Shown in pieces: positions 45,840 to 56,099 of a stretch of 64,000 nt of DNA. The stretch's first letter is position 1. Each line of letters starts with the position of its first letter. This DNA comes from Prostheceraeus crozeri (lineage: Eukaryota; Platyhelminthes; Polycladida; Euryleptidae): assembly GCA_907163375.1 (NCBI GenBank), contig CAJQUW010015452.1:1-64000 (forward strand), in the 5' to 3' direction. Below the pieces are notes generated by a model that made no database searches, was not told where the DNA came from, and saw nothing but the letters and a program-made list of their open reading frames with translations. Made by a program: the position numbers and the translations under genes.

Positions 45840-46990
45840 GAGAAGGAAAAATTCGCAGAGTCGAGTGCTCTTTTTATGACTGGTTGATGGTGGTACGACA
45901 ATTAGTTTAGTTTCCCGCAATAACAGGTTTTGAGGGTACCTGTCAACCACTCAGCAACTATGGGTAATGGAAAGCTAGAGACTTACCGGCATGCAATACA
46001 AGGTCCACTTTCTGTTGGTGGTATCACAATTGAAACTTATCTTTACGTGGCAGATTGGGTACCAGAGTCGGCTGATTGTCTTCTTGGTATGAATGTCTTG
46101 AATAACTTTCGCAATTTGAAGTTGAACGAGACCGGTCCAGATCTTGACTTAGTATTGGCAATCAGCTCAGTACCTAACTTGATGCAAGAATATAAGGACG
46201 TTTTCGATAAACCTTTGAAGGAAGCCTCATATAATGGTGAAATCCCCCCTATCATCAATCTTCATGAAGATAGCAAGCCTTTTCAATCAAAAATAAGGAG
46301 ATTTTCCCCACTTGACGAAGCTGTATGTAAGGAACAGATTGAATATCTTCTCTCCGAGGGAATCATTCACAGGTCTAGGTCATCATGGCGTCATATGCCT
46401 GTTGTTGTTTCTAAGCGGTCTGGAGGGCACCGTCTCGCAATCGATTACCGTCCTGTTAATAGCCAGACAAAGCTAGATGCCTTCCCCACATCTAATGTTG
46501 AAGAGTTGATCCAACGAATCGGAGGTAGCAAAATTTTTTTCACTTGATTTTTCTCAATTTTACTACCAGCTTCCCCTTGCTAAACATGACCAAGAATATA
46601 CAGCTTTTTATGCGTTCGGAGAGTTGTACGAGTTCAACCGTTGTCCTTTCGGTTTAAAAAATGCAGTGAGTTTGTGTAACCGCGTAATGAGCCATGTTTT
46701 TAAGGGAATTAATGGCATTTGTGTCTACCTCGATGATGTGCTTATCCACGCTCCAGATATAGAACAACATGACAAGGTTCTGCAGGAAGTCTTTGAAAGA
46801 ATTCGCGAGTTCAATTTAACTCTAAACCGGAAAAATGTGCATTTTACAAGGATTCGGTGTCCTTTCTTGGGTTCCACATCCATGATGGGAAGATAAGACC
46901 TGACCCGGAGCGCACCGAAGCTGTAACTAATTTCCCAACACCATCGACTATTAAACAGCTACAGCGATTCTTGGAATGGGAAACTTTTTC
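45840..46990 (+). pseudogene. Ty3/gypsy protease and reverse transcriptase, frameshifted
   Basis: The protease active-site region appears as LVDGGTTISLVS near 45885 where DTGA or DSGA is usual. Its flap and the GMNVLNNF block follow. The RT has VVSKRSGGHRLAIDYRPVN, then a break at a T run near 46540, then FSQFYYQLPLAKHDQ, FGLKNAVSLCNRVMS and VYLDDVLIHA with the YxDD active site whole. Another break is near 46860. Confidence 0.87.
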
Positions 46991-46999
46991 AGGAACTAC

Positions 47000-47800
47000 G
47001 TTCATAACTATTCCGCTTGACTAGCGAGCTTTATGATCTTGTGAAAGCCGAGAAATTGATGTGGACTAAATCTGCATTAGAATCGTTCAATCGAGTTAAA
47101 GACGAGTTATCTAAATGCATACTTGATTTGCCATTGCCGGATGAGAAACTCTATTTACATACCGATGCTTCTGATGGCCATGTTGCCGGCTGTCTCATGA
47201 ACTCTAAGAGACAACCGCTTTGCTTTATCAGCAAAAAATTGATGACACTCAGCGACGTTGGAGCACACTTGATAAAGAGCATATGCGATAATCTGGTCGA
47301 TTCAGAAGCTGAGAACATTTCTTCTTGCCCGCCAATTCACAGTGCTTAGTGATCATAAACCTCTCAAATACCTATTTGAGACTAATGCTGTATCTGCAAA
47401 AGTACACAGATGGAGGATAAGTGTTTCCGATTTTACATTTGACGTACAGTATATTCCTGGAGAAGATAATGTGGTGGCCGACATTCTTTCTCGTATCAAC
47501 TCTATAGCCGAAGTCGACGATGATATAGAAATTAGACTGACGAGTGGAGAAATAAGTAAGAGTCGGTTGTCTGATATTGAATCGTGTGAGTTGATCTCAG
47601 CTATTCAAAAAATGTATAGTCGCAAACCACTTAATGTCAGTGATTCACTCTGGTCAGTGCGAAAGAAGTTTACCATTAATGATGAAGGATTCTTTCTTTT
47701 GGTAAAAGACTATTTATACCGTCTCATCTCCGTTGTAAGATACTCACTTTTGCTCACTATGGACATCAAGGAATCGAGCCAATGCTCTCTAAATTGACAG
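47000..47800 (+). pseudogene. Ty3/gypsy RNase H, frameshifted
   Basis: LYLHTDASDGHVAGCLM gives the first RNase H Asp. LSDHKPLKYLFETNA gives the SDHKPL motif in another frame. IPGEDNVVADILSRI is the conserved end of the domain. A break lies near 47290-47345. Confidence 0.85.
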
Positions 47801-48870
47801 ATCGTACTTTTGGCCTACGATGAAGACAGATGTCCACAACCTTTATAGGAAATTGCAGAATATGTTCCTTGACAAAAACCCGCTTTGTCAGCGCCCACCT
47901 AAAGCCATATCTACTAGATGCCCCCATGCAAATGCTAGCAGCGGACTATAGGACCCTCAGACGAAGGATTTAAGTACATGCTTGTTATTATAGAAGCATT
48001 TTCAAGATTCCCTGAAGTGTATCAAGATAAAGATATTTCAACATAAACCCTTGTAGCTAAGTTTAGGGACCTTTTTGCCCGCTATGGATTCCCCGACTCT
48101 CTTCTACCGACAGGGGTACACAATTTCAGAGCAGACACTTCTGGAAATATCTTCAGAATTCCAGATCAAGAAGCTTTCAACCACATCTTATCGCCCTTCA
48201 TCGAACGGATTCTGCGAGAGGTTTAATGGAACAATTCAACGGAAGATAAAGTCCCTTTTGTGTGAACGTGACTTGCCCCCGAACAAGTGGATTTGTGTTC
48301 TGCCCACTGCACTTCTTGCGTACAGAAACGAAAAACATTCGACGACCGGTTATACGCCGTCTGAACTTTTCTTGTCTTTTCGAGTGAAGGACCTTTCCCT
48401 TCCTCCTCTAAGTGATCGCTTCATCGACATACACTCAGATTCCTCAACTGCAGCACACAATATTGTGAAAAGAAGGAGGCGCGCGAACGATTACCGTTTT
48501 ACCAACGATCGGTCATTCCCTCAAGGAACGGAAGTGGTCATCAAGTCACCGGTTACGACGAAGTTGCAGCCCCCTGGGAAGACAGGTGTCGGTGGAGCAG
48601 GTGAGCCCCCACGTCGTTCGCGTGGACGTGGATGGCAGTGTTGATCGAATTTCCACTGCTCGTGTTTCACCAATACCAAGTGTCGAAAATCCTATCGACG
48701 GACTAACCTCAGTGCCTTCGAGTGAACATTCAGAGCAAAACGGGGATAGAGACATCGTTGATGTCGCGTCTGATTCAGCCCCGACTCATCTCGCACGGTC
48801 AGTTAGACCGGTTCGCAACCGACGACCCCCAGCTTACCTAAACGATTACGAAATTACCATAGATGACTGA
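47740..48870 (+). pseudogene. Ty3/gypsy integrase, frameshifted
   Basis: A degenerate HHCC finger region spans 47745-47900. The core shows the D-containing segment near 47940 and TSYRPSSNGFCERFNGTIQR near 48180 with the last catalytic Glu. The C-terminus runs in two frames, with RNRRPPAYLNDYEI at the end, the usual final block of such polyproteins. No chromodomain seen. Confidence 0.85.
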
Positions 48871-48923
48871 TATGTAAGAATACATGCTAACTTTATTAAT
48901 CATGATCTTTTGTAAGGGGCGCG

Positions 48924-49048
48924 TGTGATATATCTATGAACATTATATGTTTGTTTGAGTGCATTCAGTTTTAAATATACGTCAGCTACGTATCACGCTT
49001 GACTCAAGCTTGTTTTGCCTGTCATCATGTATACGGCTTAGCGTCACA
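48924..49048 (+). repeat. 3' LTR (125 bp)
   Basis: Differs from the 5' LTR at one base (GTCAGCTACG against GTCAGTTACG). A purine tract GTAAGGGGCG lies just upstream as a possible polypurine tract. The right flank is ATGAC. Confidence 0.95.
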
Positions 49049-49116
49049 ATGACAATAGCGATTGATCATTGGAATGCGGACAAAGAGAAAACAGGTGCGC
49101 CAATGTGAATTCATCT

Positions 49117-49162
49117 CATGACTGTCTGTGTGTGTATAATTCTATACACACAGACAGTCATG
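49117..49162. repeat. Hairpin of CATGACTGTCTGTGTGT type
   Basis: A 20-bp stem around a 4-base loop, with one GT dinucleotide extra on the left side. It lies in the 5' part of the IS630-type element. Confidence 0.8.
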
Positions 49163-49733
49163 TCTGTGTGTGCATGTATAACAATGATTCTTTTCATTTG
49201 TTATTCATAGCAAATCAGTCGAGTTTAGTCTTATTAAACATTTAATTTTAATGCATTTTTTGTAAATATTTTGGAATTTCATGACTATAAATAAAGGTAT
49301 AATGCTCCTTAACTATTGATAGCTATTTTAATTTCAAAGCATAGAACAAAATCAGGTTTCATGAAGATAAACTTACAAGTGGAAGCGCTGAGCTATGATC
49401 TTCCATTCACACACAGTAACGTTTTTACTTTTTCAGTCTAAAACGCGACAATGGGACTTGAAGACACTTCAAGTCAAAAATTATGACTCTGGGCTTCGTA
49501 CGTTTCGTTTAATCAGAGAAAACATGCAAAATTTCATTTTAGCTAAAAACTGCAATCTGCGTCCGATTTGATTTACATGTGTTTTTCTTTGATTTTGTCT
49601 GACAAGAAGAGGATCTGACTAGACCTCGGCAGACGTGCTGATTCGAAGTAGGCGTAGGGTGTACATCATTCTGTGAAAGTCTCACTTTCGGCCTCGTTCC
49701 CTGCAGAAACTCGCTCTGGCTGCCGGACTATAA

Positions 49734-50470
49734 GGTATCAACTGACGCCAGACAGCAGTCAGGACCGATCGACGTCTTGTGAGAATGGTTCGAGGTAATT
49801 CAACCTTTGCGCTTATAACCATGCGCGCTACCTTTTCTGGCCTACAATGGAGGGAAAAAGTAAATTCGGGAATTTCCTGACCGCAACTACAGTCCGACAG
49901 ATCTTCGGGAGGCTGGCTTGCGTGGCAGAAGAATGTTACAAAGACCTAGCCTATCACCAGCTAATGTTTCCCGTAGAGAAGCATGGGCAATGCAGCGGGT
50001 GTATTGGCGGCTGCATCAGTCGAGACGTGTTCAAAGACGAAAGTCGTTTTCGCATGCTTCGTGCGGACGGAAGGATTTGTGTTTTGCGCGAACAGAGACA
50101 GTCTCTTCTAGAGAAACAAGCTCAAGTGTCGTAACATCAAGGACCATCACTTCACGTCTGGGGAGGGATCTCTTACGAAGGGAAGACCGAGTTGGTGTTT
50201 CTGAAGACAAGCGTCACCACCAAAGTTTACAGCAACGTCCTCCATTCTCATCTCCTCCCTTTCATCCAAGAGAAGCATGGTGTGGCCCATCGGAATGCAT
50301 TTTCCAAGATGACAATGCTGCTACAAATCTGCGCATATGAATGTAGAGCAAGATCCAACAACAGAGTCCTCCGCCACAGAACTTGGAACATCAGACAATG
50401 AAGAACTGTTGGGATGAAATCCCACATGATTTCCTGAGACGGCTTGTCTTGAGCATACCGAGAATAGTAA
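49734..50470 (+). pseudogene. Tc1-like transposase, C-terminal part
   Basis: Frames alternate. RTDRRLVRMVRGNSTFALIT and REAGLRGRRMLQRPSLSP form the second HTH. KDESRFRMLRADGR is the first catalytic Asp region. SLHVWGGISYEGKTELVFLK, CIFQDDNAATNLRI (second Asp) and TRVI-like tail pieces follow. Several frameshifts and a loss around the final catalytic residue are evident. Confidence 0.87.
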
Positions 50471-50665
50471 ACAGCCTGCTTGTTTCGCGAGGAGGTTACA
50501 CGCGTTATTGACTGTATAAATTGTAAATATTGTGTAAATAAAAATAAAGTTAAAATCATCTACGTTTTCCATTCTCACGTTTGTTTCCCATAATTCTCAG
50601 TTATGGAAAAACATCGAAACTCTGAGAAAGACATTGCAAATTCATGGTGGTTCGTTCTTCAGCTT

Positions 50666-50854
50666 TTTTGATTTACAAATCTATAGTGAAGATAGCGCCT
50701 TCAAAGAATATGCTTAATTCTACTTTGTTTAGTATACGACCGTAGATATTGTTCTTTTTTTCGGCCGGTAACAGTTATCACATTGACATCGGAATCCTAC
50801 CAGGACTCAGGGGGGTCAAGCGTACGCCTTAGAATGTGGGCACTTCCGAGCACT
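50666..50854. other. Short non-coding spacer
   Basis: No feature seen between the Tc1 end and the LINE fragment. Confidence 0.4.
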
Positions 50855-51440
50855 TTAGACTTCTTTTTCTTTATTGCCAATGTAATGGTCGTCTAGTACC
50901 GCGATATCTATGATCAAGCCCTTGTTCATCTTCTTATCGACGAGAACAATGTCGGGTCTCCTTGCTGCTATCCTTCTGTCTGTAGGGATTTCAAAGTCCC
51001 ATAGTATTTTAACGTCTTCATTTTCGATCACTGAGGTTGGTTCATGCTTCCATACTTGCTGGCACACCTTCATGCCGTAGTGTTCACATATGCTTCTATT
51101 AATTAGTCTTGCAACTTCGTTAGGTGACTGTGACGCTGTCACAGTTTAGCAACTGTGACGCTTTAGATATTCTGTTGCAGCTAATTTCGGACAAGCTGTT
51201 AGTATGTGCGACACGATTTCGTCTTTAGACTTGTACATTCTGCATTTCGGGTCGGCTGAAGTCTTCGTTATATATGTCGCGTGAGCCTTGGTGTTTAGGG
51301 CCTGATCTTGGGCTGCAGTTATTAATGCCTCAGTTTCTATTTTCAAATTCACCTTCTTCAAACCAGTCATAGCAAGCTGATGTTGATGTTACTTCTTTCA
51401 TTTGTCTATTGTACTGACCATGAAGCACCTTCTCGTTTCA
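50855..51440 (-). mobile_element. C-terminal fragment of a LINE with a restriction-like endonuclease
   Basis: The minus strand reads LKIETEALITAAQDQALNTK, then a zinc-knuckle region CRMYKSKDEIVSHILTACP (second Cys replaced by Tyr), then EYLKRHSC. After a break comes RSICEHYGMKVCQQVWKHEP, ARRPDIVLVD and LIIDIAV, the PD-(D/E)XK-type endonuclease of R2/R4/NeSL-like elements. The break at 51129-51166 coincides with a duplicated CTGTGACGCT. Upstream sequence back to about 51440 (LHGQYNRQMKEVTSTSACYD) belongs to the same element in another frame. Confidence 0.78.
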
Positions 51441-52119
51441 CCTTGTGAGCCTATTCTTTGTTGCATTTCCAATCGTCAAGGGTCTCTGGCTTCGGCTTGT
51501 ACAGACCACCATATTTCATCATGAATTTGTGAATTCAAATTCATGGATGAAAATGGATGAATTTGCAAATTCATGTAATTCTATGTACAAGTGATGTCTG
51601 TGATAATGATTCCTCCATTATTTTGTTTCATTTAGTGCCTTGACAATCAACTGATAGGTTGTGGAATCGATCGGCACAAGATATAGCATCATTTTGTGAA
51701 ACTGGTTGATTTTTCCTTTTTTACTATATATATATATATATATACAACCACAGGAATAATAAGCGAAGGTCTACTTTTTGAACTTATAAGAAATTTTTTG
51801 AACCTCAGGAACATGATGTCCAAACTGAATCCTTTGATATGAAAATTTTCGCTGTATACTTCAATCTTTAGAGTATACACTCCGTGTAATACATCCCTGC
51901 TCCAATTACGAGACTTGGCCTACTTTTTGTTGACGGTGTATTCGCACATCAGTTTATCAGTGTACGAACAGTGCATTTCAGGTTATCGATTCTGGATGTC
52001 GTTCTAAATAGTTTGTTTCCGTTGTTGGTCTACTACTGCGGATAACTGCGTCCTAGTGATCTACACGTATTTATGCAAGCGATGTCAATAAATGTCGCAT
52101 TGACAAATACTCAATACAG
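51441..52119. other. Non-coding, with a (TA)n microsatellite
   Basis: About ten TA units at 51725-51744 and a TTCATGGATGAA-rich patch near 51535-51580. No gene seen. Confidence 0.55.
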
Positions 52120-52134
52120 TGACTGTAGACGTGT

Positions 52135-52660
52135 GTGAAGTTAGCGGAACCACTCAGCGGAACCATTTTTTATTATAGCTTAATTCTATTCGAAACAGCT
52201 GCTATTTTGTCAATTTCAGTCTCCTGATTACGAATCTGAGCTCAGATTTCACAAATTCACAGTCGCTTTTGAGAAATTCAAGTTTAAAGATAAAAGTGGT
52301 CCCGCTGTGAAGTTAGCGGAACCATCCAGCAGAACCAATTGCTGAGTCTCGCTGATTGACGCAGTAAATCAATTTCTTTTGGTCACTACCCGATCAATTT
52401 TGTTGTGCTGATCACGAATATGTGCCTCATCTTTCAAAACAGTGCAGATATCACCCGGAAATCTGAATTTCACTTTTTCTGCAAGCTGATTGTGAAGTTA
52501 GCGGAACCATTTTTCAATACAAAGAATTTCTCAGCGAAATCCATCCTCTCCAACTAATTTGAAGCTCCTAATCACAAATCTGTAATCAGATTTGCAAAAC
52601 TCGCCCGCATTGCAAAGATATTCCTCTATCTGGGTCCGCTGTGAAGTGCCCGGAACCACC
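52135..52660. repeat. Array of GTGAAGTTAGCGGAACCA motifs in the left arm
   Basis: The motif starts at 52135, 52307, 52492 and, as GTGAAGTGCCCGGAACCA, at 52641. Spacing is 172, 185 and 149 bases. Sequence between motifs is also related (TCCTRATYACRAATCTG in several units). The right arm holds the mirror image. Confidence 0.88.
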
Positions 52661-52902
52661 TACTGGCATTAAAATTTCAAATTCTAATTTTTGCACAGAA
52701 TCACTGCAATAGACATACCAATAGAATGGAATTGCTTCACTGATCACGGTTTGCCGTCCGATTTCACGGGAGAATAAGTACTTGCCGAAAAAATTGATTT
52801 TACAGTTTTCAAGGATTTCATCGGAATCTCAGAAAAAATCCAACCCTCTCCAGATCAGCCGAGCCATCATTTATTACAGCACAATTCTATTGCACCATCA
52901 CA

Positions 52903-53115
52903 ATGTGTAATTACCTCTTGTGCGCTTTCCTTCTCGGTGCATGCTGTTGTGCCTCTGAAGTCATTAGATGTTTGAAGAAGACGGTTTACAAGTGTTCGTC
53001 CATCGGAACGCTGGTATCGCTAATTTCTCCATGTTTGTTGTTTGTAATTACGAGGTTAGTTAAAGAAAAACTTTCATGTTGTCCTAAAAAGGATTCAGAA
53101 TCGCTTCATTGTTGA
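52903..53115 (+). CDS. 70-residue cysteine-rich frame, left-arm copy
   Basis: It begins MCNYLLCAFLLGACCCASEV, which looks like a secretion signal. Two further hydrophobic pieces and nine cysteines follow in all. The identical frame occurs on the other arm at 54187-54399 because the arms are copies. No domain is recognised. It may be a chance frame in a mobile element. Confidence 0.25.
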   Translation: MCNYLLCAFLLGACCCASEVIRCLKKTVYKCSSIGTLVSLISPCLLFVITRLVKEKLSCCPKKDSESLHC

Positions 53116-53206
53116 AAGATTGCAATGCTTTGTAGCTATTGTGCATATTAATTCATTTCGTATCAAAAAACATAAAGTCTTAGTAGGATAACATTTTTCA
53201 CACACG

Positions 53207-53987
53207 ATGGTGCTATTTATTTGATGTGAAGCGGCGTTTGAGCAGAGTAATTTCAACTTGAAAAGTGGTTGCGCTGGAATTATTGTGTGATGTTGTTGAA
53301 CTTTGAATTGAGTTTTCCGAGTGAAGGAGGCCGAATTTAGTAAAACTGATGCGTGGCACATAGTCAGCGACCCCAAATTGTAATAGAAACATGCATTTCA
53401 GGAGTGGCACACTCGAAATGAAAAATGGTTGCGCGGGTTGTGCAATATTTTATTATAAGCTTTGTCATGTGATTTGATGTTTAATGTTTTCTTTTAGAGC
53501 GGGTGAAAGACTGCTTTTGTTTGATTGATTCTGATGAATGTTGACCTGGCACATCCGCTGGTACTATTTATGTGAAGCATAACTGCCTGTGTGCTGAGTA
53601 ATTTTGATTTCAAATTTGGTTGCGCCAACTTCACACTTCGGTGAAATAAAATTTTGAAACTTGATTTTTCCATGAAGATCGATTATTTTTAGTAATTTTT
53701 TGCGTGGCACATGATTAGGCATGGATATTTCATCGTTTGTTATGAGCTTTGTTGCTTGATGCGCTAAATTTATGAAAGTCAGAAAAATTGGTTGCGCCAA
53801 CTTCACAGAGCAACCAATTTGAAATTTGAATTGCGTTTTCTGGCCAAAGGAGGCTGAATTTCGTGAAACCGAGTAGTGGCACATAATCAGCGACCTCGAA
53901 TTGTGTGGTTTATGTGATTTTTGGGAGTGGCACAGTAAAAACAAAAATGGTTGCGCTGAGTGGTTGCCCCAACTTCACACACGTGAT
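53207..53987. repeat. Diverged motif array in the loop, ending in a solitary terminus
   Basis: TGGTTGCGC-type motifs start at 53266, 53427, 53617, 53789 and 53948, spaced 161, 190, 172 and 159 bases. Three end in CAACTTCACA. The last reads TGGTTGCCCCAACTTCACAC and then ACGT, which is the element terminus with G for C in GGTTSCGC. GTGGCACATAATCAGCGACC recurs between them. Confidence 0.8.
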
Positions 53988-54186
53988 TTTTTCATTATGC
54001 AAGAATCGCACTTATTAGCAAGTTTCTTATCTTTTATCACCTCAGGATATTATGCAACTAATGAATTACCAATCCGCTGCAGAGATTTGACAGCAAGGAA
54101 CCGAAAAATGTTATCCTATTAAGACTTTATCTTTTTTGATACGAAATGAATTAATATGCACAATAGCTACAAAGCATTGCAATCTT

Positions 54187-54399
54187 TCAACAATGAAGCG
54201 ATTCTGAATCCTTTTTAGGACAACATGAAAGTTTTTCTTTAACTAACCTCGTAATTACAAACAACAAACATGGAGAAATTAGCGATACCAGCGTTCCGAT
54301 GGACGAACACTTGTAAACCGTCTTCTTCAAACATCTAATGACTTCAGAGGCACAACAGCATGCACCGAGAAGGAAAGCGCACAAGAGGTAATTACACAT
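54187..54399 (-). CDS. 70-residue cysteine-rich frame, right-arm copy
   Basis: Identical at the protein level to the frame at 52903-53115, on the opposite strand. Identity reflects the near-perfect arms. No start-site or splice evidence supports expression. Confidence 0.25.
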   Translation of the reverse strand: MCNYLLCAFLLGACCCASEVIRCLKKTVYKCSSIGTLVSLISPCLLFVITRLVKEKLSCCPKKDSESLHC

Positions 54400-55182
54400 T
54401 GTGATGGTGCAATAGAATTGTGCTGTAATAAATGATGGCTCGGCTGATCTGGAGAGGGTTGGATTTTTTCTGAGATTCCGATGAAATCCTTGAAAACTGT
54501 AAAATCAATTTTTTCGGCAAGTACTTATTCTCCCGTGAAATCGGACGGCAAACCGTGATCAGTGAAGCAATTCCATTCTATTGGTATGTCTATTGCAGTG
54601 ATTCTGTGCAAAAATTAGAATTTGAAATTTTAATGCCAGTAGGTGGTTCCGGGCACTTCACAGCGGACCCAGATAGAGGAATATCTTTGCAATGCGGGCG
54701 AGTTTTGCAAATCTGATTACAGATTTGTGATTAGGAGCTTCAAATTAGTTGGAGAGGATGGATTTCGCTGAGAAATTCTTTGTATTAAAAAATGGTTCCG
54801 CTAACTTCACAATCAGCTTGGAGAAAAAGTGAAATTCAGATTTCCGGGTGATATCTGCACTGTTTTGAAAGATGAGGCACATATTCGTGATCAGCACAAC
54901 AAAATTGATCGGGTAGTGACCAAAAGAAATTGATTCACTGCGTCAATCAGCGAGACTCAGCAATTGGTTCTGCTGGATGGTTCCGCTAACTTCACAGCGG
55001 GACCACTTTTATCTTTAAACTTGAATTTCTCAAAAGCGACTGTGAATTTGTGAAATCTGAGCTCAGATTCGTAATCAGGAGACTGAAATTGACAAAATAG
55101 CAGCTGTTTCGAATAGAATTAAGCTATAATAAAACATGGTTCCGCTGAGTGGTTCCGCTAACTTCACACACGTTGACTGTAG

Positions 55183-56099
55183 TACATTCGGACACTGGCA
55201 TAAGACAAATTTTTGTCAGAACAACCTGCATTAAAGGATTTCTTTATATCCGGTTCATATTATGTCTTTATGCAATCCCCGTCACACCAGAAGCACCCGC
55301 TGATGCAACAAACTGATAGCAGATTGGCTTCATTGATAAAACATATTCCCTTGACGCCAGTTTACACCTTGACTCCTGGTTCCTCTGTGTTCGCAGCATC
55401 AAAGATAGTTAGCGAAGAATATTTTATATATTTATCAGCACAATAGATGCTGAATAAGAAGACAATTAGTCCTTGAAAATGGAGACAGTTCCATCTTTAG
55501 CTTGATAAACAGACTTTGGATTTTATGTTTTGTCATTTCAGAAGAGAGTGGCAATACAGAACTTCTACTTCGAAACAGCCTAATTAACAATTGAACATTG
55601 TAGAGCTGGGATGCATCGCCAGTTGACAAACCTAGACCGATAGCAAATCAGATTTCTCAACCGACCTCTCAGCTGGTTGCATATGTTAGCGGTTTCTGAC
55701 CGGTGATAATTCTGGGTATTTGCAAGGATAAATAAAAAGCTACTAAAGATGAAGTTTTCTGGTTGTGAATTTAAACGCTGAATGGTCTGGGCCACATAAT
55801 TGATAAATACACTGTACCTACTAGCTCAATTTCAACAATGTCCATGAACAAAGGCCTTATGTGAATACTGAGTACGTATGCAAAGTTCATGACATATGAC
55901 ATATGCAGCTAATGTGCAAATCATTCTCAGTGGGAAAATGATCATGCAAGATTTTGTAAGAGCGATGCATGCTATTTTCTATTTCTGTAAAAGATTATCA
56001 GGTTACACTGTTTACACCTCGGTAAACCGAAATGCAACTTAAATAATGAATTTGTAAAATACCGGTACCGCATAAATCAAAATACAAAATACAAAATCA
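55183..56099. other. Non-coding DNA
   Basis: Short open frames only, without recognised domains. Confidence 0.4.

Larger units (their letters stand above)
44789..49048 (+). mobile_element. Complete Ty3/gypsy LTR retrotransposon with short LTRs
   Basis: The two 125-bp LTRs begin TGTGATATAT, end GCGTCACA and differ at one base. The element is flanked by the 5-bp duplication ATGAC (44784-44788 and 49049-49053). Between the LTRs lie gag, protease, RT, RNase H and integrase in the Ty3 order. Short LTRs and a length of 4.26 kb suit the Mag-type group. The coding part has eight or more frame breaks. Confidence 0.95.
43702..49730 (-). mobile_element. IS630-type (DD41D) transposon with TAGTCCGGCAG ends
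   Basis: Both ends read TAGTCCGGCAG in inverted orientation, and TAA lies directly outside each (43699-43701 and 49731-49733). The right end extends into a longer terminal region shared with the palindrome at 22070. On the left only 11 bases of the terminus remain before transposase codons begin. The element carries one transposase gene on the minus strand and, inserted upstream of it, a complete Ty3/gypsy element (44789-49048). Without that it would be about 1.8 kb. Confidence 0.85.
43136..50665 (+). mobile_element. Tc1-like transposon split by a 6-kb insertion
   Basis: The outer inverted ends share AACCACCATGAATTTGCAAT and continue through GTCTTTCTCA (left at about 43160-43195, right at about 50620-50655). 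The N-terminal part of a Tc1 transposase precedes the IS630-type insertion at 43702, and the C-terminal part follows it from 49734. The extreme ends and TA flanks are worn, so the outer limits are approximate. Confidence 0.85.
52129..55173. mobile_element. 3-kb foldback element with 9-bp target duplication
   Basis: The arms at about 52129-53199 and 54104-55173 are nearly identical inverted copies of about 1,070 bp. The ends read ACGTGTGTGAAGTTAGCGGA. The flanks are the perfect 9-bp repeat TGACTGTAG (52120-52128 and 55174-55182). A 9-bp duplication is typical of Mutator-like elements, but no transposase is present, so the superfamily stays open. The loop (53200-54103) contains a diverged copy of the same repeat array. 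Confidence 0.92.

Noticed and set aside
52903-53115. Cysteine-rich signal-bearing peptide read as a toxin-like or defence peptide
   Set aside because: The cysteine spacing matches no family I can name, and the frame lies in a mobile element arm, so no such function is claimed.
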